Assembly (NCBI GenBank): GCA_000697355.1
Contig: JNEN01000819.1
Span: 27,625-91,624 of the forward strand
DNA from: Syncephalastrum monosporum B8922
Lineage: Eukaryota; Mucoromycota; Mucoromycetes; Mucorales; Syncephalastraceae
DNA length: 64,000 nt
Direction: 5' to 3'
Shown here: positions 34,217 through 45,545 of the stretch, piece after piece
Layout: every line of letters starts with the position of its first letter
Position numbering within the stretch: position 1 is the stretch's first letter
Translations under genes and position numbers: made by a program
Notes under the pieces: model-generated
What the model was told of the DNA's origin: nothing
Seen by the model: the letters and a program-made list of their open reading frames with translations, nothing else
Databases searched by the model: none

Positions 34217-35149
34217 GGCAGATGCGAAACCTTGGAAGAAAGATGCAAGAAAGCAGGAAAAACAAATTCGGCGACCGGACTTCCACTTTGTAAGAAACCC
34301 CCATACTTCCAAAACGATTCAATCACTCAGTCCCCCAAAAAGAAATCGCGCTGCTGCTGCTTTTGGTCTCTGTCCTACCCTATCTCGATATGAGATCATA
34401 CCACGCTCGATGTCTATGTTCTGTTAATGTTATATCTATGATACGCTGGACTCTGGACTCTATCCCCTTTGTCATTCGCAGACGCGTGTGAGATCCGTCT
34501 TGTATGCTTCTATCTCCTATCGTTCTATAACCCAAAGAACTTGCACGCGCTCTCTCATCTCCACGGAGTGCTTATGGGAGCCGATCCAGATAGGTGGATG
34601 GACGGGGGGAACGTGGGCCCAAAAAAGCATGGAAGGAATGCACGTCTTAATTCTTCTGTTTTCATGCTTTTATCTGCGCGTCATCCCGTCCTAGCGTGTT
34701 TCTTCTGGCGGCGACAATAACCGCATCGATCGAGTTTTTTTTTTTTTTTCTTTTTCCTTGTTCAGACAGGTCTGACCGTCAGGTTGCGAATACTCCGCCC
34801 TAAAAGGTGGCTGTGCTCATTACGCCTCATGTGATAGCATTGAAAGCGATCTCCCATTCAATTTCATTCCAACTGGGCTTTGACTTTATGCTATGCATGA
34901 AAAATGTTGAATGGAAGCGTATCCAAAGGTCCACTCAACAGGAAGTTGCAACAAAGAGTACACCGAAAAATTACTTCACGACAGGATCGATAAGTTAAGA
35001 CTGTGTGTTTCAGACGCGCTTCTCTCCTATGTTACATGGCGTAATTTGCGCCAGAGAGTCTCTCCTTCGATACACTGTGCTAGAGCAATGCTCGTATTCT
35101 AAGGTTGTCAATAAAGCTTCTGTCTGCTACTGCGTATGTGTGCTCACAC

Positions 35150-35287
35150 ACCTTCGGTGCACATTTCTATGGCTCGAGTGCTCGACCCTTTGGCTACCAA
35201 TCCATGACCATTGAGTTTGATAATTCTGCCGGTGGTGGTAAAGCCTTCACCAGTGCACTTGCCAACTTTTATTGTCTCTTCACCTAG
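35150..35287 (+). pseudogene. Coding-like fragment of unknown family
   Basis: The frame THTFGAHFYGSSARPFGYQS continuing through MTIEFDNSAGGGKAFTSALA to a TAG at 35285-35287 has strong third-position C/T preference like the real exons here. Upstream the frame loses that character, and there is no suitable ATG. It could be the last exon of an uncalled small gene, or debris of a decayed one. I do not recognise the sequence. Confidence 0.25.
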
Positions 35288-35504
35288 TGCAGTCCATCGT
35301 TTTCCCGCTATAGCAAAAAGTCGAGAAGAAGTTTGCGCGTAGTGTTCTTCACTGTCTTCACTACTTTATAGCATATTTGATAGACGCAGGGCAATATATT
35401 GACTGGCAATGGAAGATTTTTGAATAAAATTCGTTATTGTTGGCAAGACGAATGATAGAAAAAAAAAAAAAGCAATGTCGGCGATTCAATCACGGTGTGC
35501 GCGA

Positions 35505-35507
<3 letters not shown>

Positions 35508-35541
<34 letters not shown>
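35508..35541 (+). repeat. 34-base poly(dT) tract upstream of C2H2 gene
   Basis: An uninterrupted T34 run 41 bp before ATG 35583, preceded 36 bp earlier by an A13 run (35459-35471). Long dA:dT tracts exclude nucleosomes and are typical of constitutive fungal promoters; this one is unusually long. Its exact length may be uncertain for sequencing reasons. Confidence 0.85.
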
Positions 35542-35542
<1 letters not shown>

Positions 35543-35582
35543 TGGTCTCTATTTTACACACACACTCACACAGACAAGAAGA

Positions 35583-36335
35583 ATGTCGTACTTGATCGAC
35601 GGGCTGGCCCCGAACGCAAGCAAAGCGGTGCACAGCCGGCGAAACGGAGGACGCGGTGGCGCGGGTGCGGCAATAAGCGAAGGGCGCCATCGCAAGAGTT
35701 CGCTGGTGGATTTCATTGATCTCGTCTACTCACCGCTGGAATGCCCCCTCTGCCAGAAAGTCAGTACCGCGCGAAGCGACATGACACAGCACATGATGGA
35801 CCACCATCGCGATCAAAAGTTGTTTTCATGCATCCACCCGACGTGCGAACACGCCTACTCCTCACGCGCAGGTCTGCGCTACCACCTCGAACACGCTCAC
35901 ACCGTCGTCTTTCTCGCCGACAAAAAGTAAGAACATACAGACCCGATACACACAGTAAATTAGAGTAAATTAAGAGTGAATCTCATGCGCTTGCCATTCA
36001 CATCCACTCACTCACTTATTTCACTTTACAGGAAGCAGGTGGTGCTCTCCAACAAGAAGGAACGCCGACCGTCCAAAGCAGCACGGAAGGTGGATCTGCC
36101 GGCCTCGATGGAGGAGAAGCTGAACCGAATATACGATCCCAAGGTGTGCCCGGCCTGCCACGAACGCTTTCCGCGCAAGACGCACGTCGTCCACCATCTC
36201 AAGGAGGCCCACGACGGTGAGGAGGCTTACAAGTGTATCATACCAGAGTGTTCGCGCGAGAAAAGCTATGCAACAAGAGACGGCCTCTTGTACCACCTCT
36301 CCAGTGTGCATGGATCCAATTCATCATCATCTTAA
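35583..36335 (+). CDS. Four-finger C2H2 zinc-finger protein, internally duplicated
   Basis: Probable nucleic-acid-binding protein of 215 residues in two exons, 35583-35926 and 36032-36335. After a basic, Gly-rich N-terminus there are four C2H2 fingers arranged as two similar pairs. Pair 1 is CPLCQKVSTARSDMTQHMMDHH and CIHPTCEHAYSSRAGLRYHLEH. Pair 2 is CPACHERFPRKTHVVHHLKEAH and CIIPECSREKSYATRDGLLYHL ending SVH. In both pairs the first finger is Cx2C and the second Cx4C, so the protein looks like a tandem duplication of a two-finger module. The single intron (35927-36031) sits between the pairs. The linkers are not the TGEKP type. No function is known to me. Confidence 0.82.
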
Positions 36336-36563
36336 TACCCTCCCTCATCATCGTCTCCTGCCGTCTACTATAGCATTCGCGCTTCTGCTTCCCCTTCTTT
36401 CGCTTCATTCAAATAAAACCATTAGTCACTTCAGAGCAGACAATTTTATCGTATGGATAGCAAAATAATGGACAGATAATGAGTGTATAGTGTATGTATA
36501 GAATATTGATCTAGCAATAAGCAATGAATTTTTTTTTTCCTTTTTTTTCTTTCGGCGTGCGAT

Positions 36564-37706
36564 CTAGTCGAGCTGATCGCCGCCACAGCAGAACCAAAAT
36601 TTTTTCTTTTTGGGCTTCTCTGCCGTCGGCCGATTGCCCTGTGAGCCTGCCGCAGTTGCGCTGGGCTCCTCCCCGGGGCCCCCTGCTTCCCCTGCTCCTC
36701 CTGCGGCCTGGTTCTTGTTCTTTCCCGCAGCCGTTGCCGCTGCTGCGGCGGTGCCTGCGCCCGCCGCCGCCGCCCCACCCGCTGCCGCACCCGTCGTAGC
36801 CGGCTGCTCCGTCTCGCCTTCCGGGTTCGTCGTTGTAATCACCGGCGTTCCCTTACTATTCGTCGCACTCGGCGCCGCACTCGCTCCCTTGAGTGACTTT
36901 GTCGAGGCATCTGCGTCTGCGGCAAGCTCGGACTTCTTGCTGCTACCCTTGTGGTACGTGATGAGCACCTGCGCAAAGTTGACCGCTTGGTTCTTGGCGA
37001 TGGCTAGCTCCGTCTCGGACGGCTGGCGCGTGCCGTCGCCGTTGGTAATCGTGCCCGCGCCGTACGCTGAGCCACCAATCACTTCGTCGTTGTTAAACAT
37101 GGCCGCGTTTGAGAAGCCAAAGGGCACATAGAGCATGCCGTGGTGCGCAAAGTACGTCACTGCATTCAGCGCCGTTGTCTCTTGACCACCATGTTGGGAC
37201 GCAGTCGAGAAAAAGGTGGCAACAAATTTCCCCGCCAGCGAACCTTTAGCCCACAATTGACCCGTCGCGTCCAACAGCCTATTCTTAGGGTGGTTATTAT
37301 TATCAATATTCCTTCCCATGCGCTACTCACGCTTTCATCTGGGCTGGAAAGATACCAAAACGCGTAGGGATGCCGAAAAAGATACCGTCCGCGTCCACAA
37401 GGTCATTCACCGTCATCACTGGGACATCTGGTTTGCTCGGCGCGTGCATCTTTTCAAGGATAGCGTCGGTCAATGTCTCTTGCACTTGGAAGATCTTTGC
37501 ATCCACATTCTGGGATTCGAGGGCTGCAGGCTTTATAAGTATGTGTCAAGATCAAGATTGCCTTACTAACCATCCCGGATTGTCACAGCCAATTTGTAAA
37601 TGTGGTGATAGAGAGTATAAATCACAATATACACCTTGGGTCTCGAAGAGTTGGAGCCAGAGGAAGAGGTGGGCGGCTTCTGTGTCGCTGAGGCAGTATC
37701 TGGCAT
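36564..37706 (-). CDS. WrbA/Ycp4-type flavodoxin-like NAD(P)H:quinone oxidoreductase with long di-Cys tail
   Basis: FMN enzymes of this family reduce quinones by two electrons; fungal Pst2/Rfs1/Ycp4 associate with plasma-membrane eisosome domains. Three exons, 37706-37571, 37523-37331 and 37278-36564, encode 347 residues against the usual ~200-250. The flavodoxin domain spans about 24-225: YIVIYTLYHHIYKLA (the family usually has YGH), MHAPSKPDVPVM, DADGIFFGIPTRFG, FFSTASQHGGQETTAL and GGSAYGAGT. A ~105-residue Ala/Gly/Thr/Pro-rich linker follows and then KKKKFWFCCGGDQLD, where a Lys cluster plus C340-C341 suggests palmitoylation, as for Ycp4 (inference). A shorter paralogue lies upstream in the same direction, 529 bp away. 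Confidence 0.9.
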
Positions 37707-38235
37707 ATTCACAATGTGGATGGGTCAGGAAGTGCAGAAACGGTAATAGAAAAGAGAGACAATGAAAAACTGTGATCGACGGTTCCCGTTTTCAGTATTT
37801 TGCTTGTTTGGTCCCGCAAAAAACCCTAGCTTGTAGATAATGCAAATAAATGCGCGATTTGCTTATTTTTATGGGCTTTAATTCGCCGAGGGTCATTTTG
37901 CCAGCTACTCACATGAACCACATGTATACAACTGCTCGGTGCAAGAATGTCTCTCCTATCTACAAACACTCTTCACTGTCGATTACTAGAAAGAATGATG
38001 TTAGGGTGAATGAGAAGTGCGAAGGCCACTTGTAAGATGCAGTAAAGTAGATGGGTATAGCAACATGCGTCATGATGTCCTCCCGTGATATATCTATAGC
38101 TGTCTGCAAACAGTACGGCTCAACCAAAGTCGGATAACACCGCTGAGCAGTACACCAACAACAGACGCATAGTGGGTACTAGGCCACAGTTTTTATTGCT
38201 TAATCTGTACGTATTATAGAAAAAAAGATAGATGT
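37707..38235. other. Intergenic 37707-38235
   Basis: Between the two WrbA paralogues: promoter of the downstream (long) copy and 3' UTR of the upstream copy. AT-rich; no gene or repeat recognised. Confidence 0.5.
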
Positions 38236-39056
38236 CTAGGTGGTGGAGCTGGTGGTGGCAGAGGCGTTGGGTGTCTTGCCATTCACATAGGTTGTAATGA
38301 CCTGACCAAAGTTCTCACCCTGTGTCTTTGCAATCACGAGCTCTTTTTCGGTAGGCTGTCGCGAACCATCGCCGTTGGCGACCGTACCCGCACCATAAGC
38401 AGATCCACCAATGACCTCAGAGTTATCAAACAATGCAGTGTGGGCAAAGCCAAAGGGCACATAGATCATGCCATGATGAGCAAAGTAAGTTACGGTGGTG
38501 AGTGCCGTTGTCTCTTGACCGCCATGCTGCGACGCTGTGCAAAAGAATGTGCCGGCAAATTTGCCAGACAGGGCGCCAGTAGCCCAGAGCTTGCCAGTAG
38601 CATCCAGCAGTCTAGATATTGAAAATGAGCTGAGCCACTACAGAACCCAAAAAAAAAAGGCAAGAAACTTACGCCTTCATCTGAGCGGGCATTGTACCGA
38701 AACTGCATAATAAATGGTAATGAGTGTTTTCTGAGATCGCGTCGGGTCAGAAGCAAATGAATTACCGAGTAGGGATACCAAATATAAGGCCATCAGGTTC
38801 TGTCAACTGCTCGACACTGATGATGGGTAGGTTGGGTTTGGCAGGCGCATGCATTTTTTGTAGGATTTCGTCCGATAGAGTTTCCTGGACTGGTGAAAAT
38901 CATGTCAATTGCCATATCAGATAGATCTTCATATCTGTTACCTTGGAAGATCTTTGTCTTGACACCGGAGACCTCGAGACCCTTTTGTACCTCCAGTGCA
39001 AGCTTGTAGATATGATGGTACAATGTGTAAATAACGATATAGACAGTGCCGGCCAT
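38236..39056 (-). CDS. WrbA-type flavodoxin-like NAD(P)H:quinone oxidoreductase, short paralogue
   Basis: Soluble-length family member of 214 residues in four exons: 39056-38942, 38889-38766, 38702-38673 and 38611-38236. It lacks the leader, linker and Lys/Cys tail of its neighbour and begins MAGTVYIVIYTLYHHIYKLA. Shared blocks are MHAPAKPNLPI, GLIFGIPTRFG, FFCTASQHGGQETTAL and GGSAYGAGTVANGDGSRQP, so the FMN and NAD(P)H-binding parts look intact. The intron before ALLDATG is at the identical codon and phase in both copies, showing common descent. The intron splitting IPTR|FG is unique to this copy, and the first introns differ in position. The 30-nt exon 3 is supported by frame. Confidence 0.92.
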
Positions 39057-40252
39057 GTTTACAAGATGTAAAACTTAAACTGAGAAAAGAGAGGAGAAAA
39101 GCTGAAAAAAAAACTTTATATCTCCCACAGACATGGGTCAACATGAGAAAAGAACCTCGGCGAATTAGAGTCGAACAAGCAAATCCTGCACGGTGTGTTT
39201 TTGTATTCTCTGTACAGTCCATCAGGGACTTTCAATACGGATACGTCTTTTGTGATATGCCTTTAGGAGAGTCGTCACGAGTACTACGTGCAGTAAAGGG
39301 TGCTATGTGAACATATTAAAACCGAAACATAGAAAAATCCTTGCGTAGTAGAAAATGGCGCATAGGTCTGTAGTTCATTGAATTTTGCTTTTTTTTTTCT
39401 GTGGCAGAGACACAGTTTGTATGCTATCCTTTTTCGTTTTTTTAATCCGGATAGCAGGGTACAGTGTATGAATATGTGGGTATAATTTCATACATTGTTG
39501 TGCGTGCAGCCCGAAAAGCTGCACACCATGGTAGTAGACATTAGGCTATGCACTATATATGATACATGATGGATGTGCATCTCCTGCGCATTCTGGCAAG
39601 TTTTGCCTTCTCCTGCGTTGACAAGTGCAAAAGCAAGACTCCCCACCCATAGAACGGGAACGTCACTCCCAAAAAGAAGAACAAGTCATCCTCCTCCTAT
39701 GTAAAACCACCAACAAATTTGTACGTGAGAAATGATGAACGCCTCATCCCTATCCCTGTTGCTCGCTATTTTTTTTTTTTTTGCCTCTCCCTTCCCTTAT
39801 TGACAGATAGTTTTACCTTCTTTTCTTTTGCCACACATACACATGAACCATGCATGGCGGCGAATAATATTAGGATTTACAAAAAAAGTAAAAAAGCAGG
39901 GAGATCATTGTGTGGTATAATGAAAACAAGATCAAGGAGAGAAAATGGCTATACAAATCAATAGCTTTAGGCGAATGCATACATTGGAAACGTGGTGGAC
40001 TGCCTCCCTGGCTGAATAAGTCTATGCTGAGTGAAGGAAAGGCAACAAGGGCAATCATCGGGGGGGCGGAGACAAGAGGCAAAGAGGGGAAAGGGGCAAA
40101 GATATCAACGGAGTCTCATTCGACTCTCTTCTTACACTTTCTCTCTCTCTTTCTCTTTTTTTATCTCTTCTCCACACGCTTTTTCATACACATCCACGCT
40201 CAGTTCATTTTCAAATCGATTCCTACTTTTCAACAGTAATAGATATCACAGC
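39057..40252. other. Divergent intergenic 39057-40252
   Basis: Between the short WrbA gene (minus) and the RhoGEF gene (plus). The right end (about 40120-40230) is C/T-rich and looks like the GEF leader. A T13 run lies near 39770-39782. No gene recognised; a frame upstream of ATG 40253 stays open but translates promoter-like sequence. Confidence 0.5.
40120..40250 (+). promoter_or_regulatory. Pyrimidine-rich leader of RhoGEF gene
   Basis: C/T-rich sequence directly before ATG 40253, similar to other leaders in the window. No TATA box seen. Confidence 0.4.
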
Positions 40253-42533
40253 ATGTTTGACAAGTCATCTGAGCATGTCGTTACCTTGGACGCCTCCGAT
40301 GATTGGCTGTCCTACGAACCGATCGGGTCTTATCCGGCCTTTATGCGACGCGTGTCGGATCACTCCCAAGAGGACAAGCAGAAGCCTCGCCTACGCAGCA
40401 AAGTCTCTATCATTCCTAAAACTCATCGCCCCAGACCCGCTTCGCCCAATAAGACGATACCCAGTTTACCATCGGTCGCGAGTAGCCTCTGCAGCAGTCC
40501 ACCACAGCTCAACCCAAGAACCGATGATGACAGTGACAGTCTCTCACACTCAACAAATGCTCAATCCGCTACATCATCTGCATCTCCTTTTCGACGCGTA
40601 AAATCATTTCAACGCCTGAGGGAACGCTTCACGAAACGCAAAGACTTCGAGATCAAGCGGCTCTCGATGGTGTCTACCACAACAACCACAACCGAAGAGG
40701 ACGAGGAGCCGGTCTCGCCCCGAAACAGCATGGGTACGCTTGCCATGGACCGTAGGAGCAGTGCGAGCACATTACCGGAATGCCGATGTACGCGGTCGCT
40801 CTCTCGCGTCGTGCAAGAACTCGTTGAGACGGAGAAGTCCTACGAGCAGGATATGCGTGTTGTCAAAGAGGTCTACTATGAACCAGCCGGCATGTGGCTC
40901 CACCCGAGCGACATTGGACCTATATTTACAAACCTCATGGACCTTCTCGATTTCGAAAGCAAGTTGTTACCCCGATTGGTAGCCGAAGCGCCCGCCGCTC
41001 TCCCTTATCGCACTTGTAGCCGATCACACGCAGTAGCGCGCGTGTTGCTCGACATGGTAAGTTACCATGTGGAAAAAAAAGGCACTTATTAATACCATGC
41101 TAGATGGACGAGCTCTGCAAAGTCTATACAGAATATTGTCGTCGTCACGGTGAGGCAATTGAGGCGTTTCATCGTGCACAGACACGACCTGACGTGCAGG
41201 TTTTTTTCCAGGTGGGCCGTTGCTTCTTTAGGCATATCTTCCATGCTGTACACACATTGGACTTACAGACGTATGCTCGGCGAACTACCTTTTTCTCTTA
41301 TTAGAGTTGTGATTCGAGAATGCAGGGCCGTACAACGAGCTGGGATTTGGGCAGTCTGCTGATCAAGCCTGTTCAGCGTGTACTAAAGTATCCGTTACTC
41401 CTCAAAGTATGTGTGTGTCTTGAATATCTCTATTTGTTCAAAGGAACTCACACCTTCTCTTTCTTTAAAGGAAATGCTAGTATTAGTTCCGCCCGATCAT
41501 GAGGGCTATGGAGATTTGGTGGCAGCCTCGCAAGCCATGCAGAAAGTGGCTGATCATTTGAACGAAGTTAAACGGCGCCACGATATCGTCGGTCACATTG
41601 TGCGCGACCCGGGGCCGCAAGCCATTAAGCCTGCTAATAAAGGTGCAGGTAAAAGGATATGGCTTCGTCGATTGGTATGCACAGCCTCACATGTTTTTAC
41701 AATTGCTGCTTCCTCCCAGCTGGTGACGATAGCGAGAGCAGTCTTCTGGAACGCAAACGCACCAAAAAGAAGGGCAAGAAACTACTATTCCAAAAACAGC
41801 AAAGGAGCGAACACATGCCCACACCGCAACAGCATCCGCCACAAAACGATAAAGCCACATCAGAAGCGACAGAGACGGCTGATAAAGCCTTGATAACTCG
41901 ATTTGAGCGGCAACACTCGGCAGCGAAAGCATTTGTAGCGCATGTGTTGGCATGGCAGGCCAGCGTTAAGACCCAACGGGAGGCACTCCACCAGTTGGCG
42001 CAATCTTTTGAAGCCTTCTACGGCTCGTGGGGCCGTGTGCATGAGTTTAGCGTGCAAACGCGTCTCTGGGCGACCGAACGTAAATTGGTAAACGCGGACT
42101 ATCTCATTGTTTTGCCAGAAAGTTTATCTTTTCCTCCTTATATTAGGAGTCCCGCATGATCCACTTTATCAGTGTCCGGCTTGATACGCTTGTACGACTG
42201 TACGAGAACCCGCACAAGGTGGTGATTGAGCTCCAGAGTTGCCAGGACGAGAAGGATGCAGCTGCAATTCGGTCCCAGCTGCGGGAAGAGTTGCCGCGTT
42301 TTCTGGAGCTGGCTGCCGTCTACTTTGATACTCTGGTGGGTGAGCTCTTGCGTATTCAGGCGGACTATAGCCAATGGCTCTCCCGAGGATGGCGGGGGCT
42401 CCAGCGACCACTCGAGGAAGAGGACACACGGACGACGGCAGAAGCGTACTTTGATCGCATGCGGCCTGTTCAAGAGTGTTTGGACAACATCATGAACGCG
42501 CACCGCCGCAAAATGCGCGCATTCTACTCATAG
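40253..42533 (+). CDS. DH-BAR domain Rho/Cdc42 guanine-nucleotide exchange factor (Tuba/DNMBP-like)
   Basis: Activates a Rho-family GTPase at curved membranes. Six exons: 40253-41056, 41104-41211, 41305-41406, 41471-41648, 41720-42087 and 42147-42533; 648 residues. The Ser/Pro-rich N-terminus (~180 residues) is disordered. The DH domain, about 185-375, shows SRVVQELVETEKSYEQDM (helix 1, catalytic Glu), LLIKPVQRVLKYPLLLKEML (the most conserved DH helix) and DHLNEVKRRHD. No PH domain follows; instead a Lys-rich linker (KRTKKKGKK) leads into a long helical region (FERQHSAAKAFVAHVLAWQA, SFEAFYGSWGRV, YFDTLVGELLRIQADYSQWL) that fits a BAR domain. DH-BAR without PH is the Tuba/DNMBP arrangement. 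A thymidylate kinase follows after 188 bp. Confidence 0.88.
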
Positions 42534-42721
42534 CCTTCCTCATTCTGTGTTGTATATTTTCTTTATTTTTTCTCTTTTCTTTTCATACTATCTATCTATT
42601 CGATAATGTTTAATCGTACCAACACTGTTCGTATCTTTCTGTAAAATGAAAACTGGGATACAGATTCTCCTTTCCTTGCGATCCAGAAATCCAGCTCCCG
42701 CTTACTATTTTATCCCCTGAT

Positions 42722-43523
42722 ATGCTTGCTCGTGGTTGCTTCATCGTCGTCGAAGGCTGCGATCGCGCTGGAAAATCCACACAATGTGCGCGTCTCGTCA
42801 ACAGACTGCAGCAGCACAAACGAGCACAGCTGCTCAAGTTCCCAGGTATGTCCGTCATTGTTGTCAGCATAACAAACTGACGACCTCATGTGTTTAGATC
42901 GCACCACTCAGACTGGCCAAATGATTGACAGCTACCTCAAGCAGTCCAGCCATCTCGACGATCATGCCATCCACTTGCTCTTTTCCGCCAACCGCTGGGA
43001 AGCCATGTCAGTTAGAAAATGCTCCTATTTCCTTTTTCATGTGACGAGAACGCTGACATCCAATGGCACAGGGAACATATGGAAGAGACGCTCAAGGCCG
43101 GAACGCACATTGTCGTGGATCGTTACGCGTTTTCAGGCGTCGCGTTTTCATCTGCCAAAGGACTGGACGCTTCCTGGTGCAGGCAGCCCGACGTAGGTCT
43201 GCTCAAGCCGGACCTGGTCTTGTTTCTCGATCTGCCCATCGAAGAAGCCGAGAAACGCGGCGGGTTTGGTCTCGAACGGTATGAGACCAAGCAGCTCCAG
43301 ATGCAGGTACGCCAGGAGTTCAAGGGCTTGATGGATAGCTCGTGGAAGGTATGTGCATTCAAAAGACAGAGTATAGGGGATCGTCCGTTCATACTCGTAA
43401 AAGGTTGTCAATGCAGCCCAATCGGAAGATCAAGTGCACCACGACATGTGGACCGCTATCGAGTCGCTGATAGGACAGAGCCAACAGCCACCTTTAGAAT
43501 ACAGTTTATGGAAAACAAGCTAG
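42722..43523 (+). CDS. CDC8: Thymidylate kinase (dTMP kinase)
   Basis: Phosphorylates dTMP to dTDP for DNA synthesis. Four exons, 42722-42845, 42898-43006, 43072-43348 and 43404-43523, give 209 residues, the normal length. The P-loop GCDRAGKST (12-20) has the eukaryotic Arg in the loop. The DRX motif is VVDRYAFSGVAFSSAKGLD, followed by WCRQPDVGLLKPDLVLFLDL (substrate and Walker B) and the lid GGFGLERYE. The start MLARGCFIVVEG at 42722 is the first ATG of the conserved frame. All catalytic residues I can check are present. Confidence 0.95.
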
Positions 43524-44190
43524 AGAGGAGTGCGGGGCGAAACAGTACGACAAAGTGGTACACATACAAAGATAGCGTTCCAGCCGATAAAGGAGATCTT
43601 ATACAGTACATTAGATGCCGCCATACCTTATTATTATTACCTTTTTTTTTTATCATGTTTTTTGACGCCAGCAATTGCTAAAAGAGATGTCTGAGAAGCT
43701 TCTTTCATTCCCGCAAGCCTTGAAATCCTAAAATACATGCTATCATTGCGCACTTGCTTTACAGACAGGCGATCTCTTCTACTGTCAAACACGTAGTCCC
43801 CCCAACCCATCAATGTGGCGATGCATGTTATTCTATTATTCTCCACTCCTTTGGCTGTGTATTTAGTGTATTACTGTGAGAATGATGAAAGGGTAAAGAG
43901 TGTGGCTCAAGGGCAAAGCCAAAAATAGCACGCAGGCCATTCTTGGTTACACCTTTTCCTCCAAATAATTGATTGGCAAAACTTTTGGATCCCTCGGTTT
44001 CGCCCCGATCCCTTTCCCTTTCTTTCCTTTCTCTCTCTCTCTCTCTCAATACCTCTTTTCGATTCTCCAAAGGGGCCGCCAAGTACTCTACGCATTCGAA
44101 AACAACAACACCCATTCGATTGCGCGTTATAGCTTCTCTCTTTTTGATTTCCCCTGAGCAAGCAATTTTTCATATATCCTATACGGTACA
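43524..44190. other. Intergenic 43524-44190
   Basis: Between thymidylate kinase and the tetraspanin, both plus. The 44000-44060 stretch is C/T-rich with a (TC)n run and leads toward ATG 44191. No gene recognised. Confidence 0.5.
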
Positions 44191-45545
44191 ATGCGGCACA
44201 GTCTCTTACCTGGCGATAACTCCAACACGCATTCGACGAGTTCGCTCGGCCAGCACTACGAATCCAGCAATAGCAGCAGCCAACATCTGGGTGTGGATAA
44301 ACACCTGTCGTTGCCAGGCCAACGGCAGAGTGCCTTGCAACGGCTCTCGTCGGAACCGAACTCGCCCTGGGATTCCGTCGAAGATCTTCCCGAGCCGGTC
44401 TTGCCATGGATGCGTTCGGAATCGCGTAATTCATTCGGCAACATGTCGCGCTCATCGGTCGAGTCCGGAAGCCTCCACGTTGTTAAACGTTTCGTTCCGG
44501 ACGCATCCATGAAAAAGAAGCAGCGCTGGACCTTTCACAAGTGGTGGCTTTTGCTCGCCAATACGCTTGTAAGTATAGCATCCACGTTCCTTGTGCAATG
44601 TCTCATACGTTGAGTGTAGCTGTTTTGTTACGGTCTAGGCATCTTACTCCTGGCTCTCCTGACCTATTTCAAACGTGAGTTAAATTCGAATTGCCCACAA
44701 AGGGGATGGGGATACATGATTACAGCGGGCCGGTTTTCCTCACCCATGTTAATGTAGTGTACCAGCGTGCTGACGTCGTCATTGTGGGTGAACGCATGCT
44801 TCTGAACAGTAAGCTCTCGTCTCTATTCTCCTGAATTCATCTCATATATTATCTTGCAGTGGTTACGGCAACGGGCGTGCTCTGTCTGTTTACATCTCTG
44901 CTGGGCTTCGCCGGAATCATGCTGAACAACCGCGCTATCCTTACCTTCTACAACCTATTGCTCTGGGTCTGCTTTGGTATGATTGCTGCAATTGGTTATA
45001 TCTCGTACCGCAAGAATAAATGGAACATTGCTGTAAGTTAGAGGACCAGAAAAAAGAAAAAAAAAACCAAGCTCACACTAAATTCCTTTTTAGGGCAAAC
45101 TCTCATACCAATGGCATTACAACCTCACCTCAGATGGCAGAGCTAGAATCCAGGCTAACGTAAGTTTGTAACGTGCATTTGAACGAGAAAAAGCTTATTT
45201 AGGGGTCATTAGCTCCATTGCTGTGGATATAAAACATTTACGGATTTCCACGAACGATCCAACAAATGCTTCCCGCGCACACTGTTGCCCGGCTGCCGAT
45301 TCAAATACCAGCAATTCACGGTTCAAGCCTTGACGACGTGCTATATTGTCGCCTTTAGTTTGCTTGCACCGCATCTCTTTGTGCTCTGCTCTGCTCTGCT
45401 TTGCTCGAACCATATCAACCGCAAGTTTGGCAAGGGCTTACCCCCGAAAATCTATCGACTGGACTACCAGGGCATTGTCGCTGGTACTCCCACGGGCAGT
45501 TCCGTCAATCTCCATCGCGACGGTTTACAGCAGCGTGCGGTGTAA
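44191..45545 (+). CDS. Tetraspanin
   Basis: Four-pass membrane organiser. Six exons: 44191-44568, 44620-44674, 44758-44808, 44860-45032, 45094-45159 and 45213-45545; 351 residues. A long cytoplasmic Ser/Asn/Gln-rich N-terminus (~115 residues) precedes TM1 (WWLLLANTLLFCYGLGILLL), TM2 (TATGVLCLFTSLLGFAGIML) and TM3 (ILTFYNLLLWVCFGMIAAIG). The large extracellular loop holds the diagnostic LHCCG, with further cysteines at RSNKCFP and LPGCRF, the pattern of the structural disulphides. TM4 (TCYIVAFSLLAPHLFVLCSA) and a ~50-residue cytoplasmic tail follow. Exon 6 starts at CTCCATTGCTGTGGA right after the acceptor at 45212. In filamentous fungi tetraspanins such as Pls1 act in polar growth and penetration; a link here is inference. 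Confidence 0.88.

Larger units (their letters stand above)
34217..35582. other. Divergent intergenic 34217-35582
   Basis: Between Kes1 (minus) and the four-finger C2H2 gene (plus), so it includes both promoters. T-runs occur at 34736-34750 and 35508-35541 and an A13 run at 35459-35471. A frame ending at a TAG at 35285-35287 has coding-like codon choice over about 50 codons and is listed separately. No tRNA was recognised. Confidence 0.5.
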
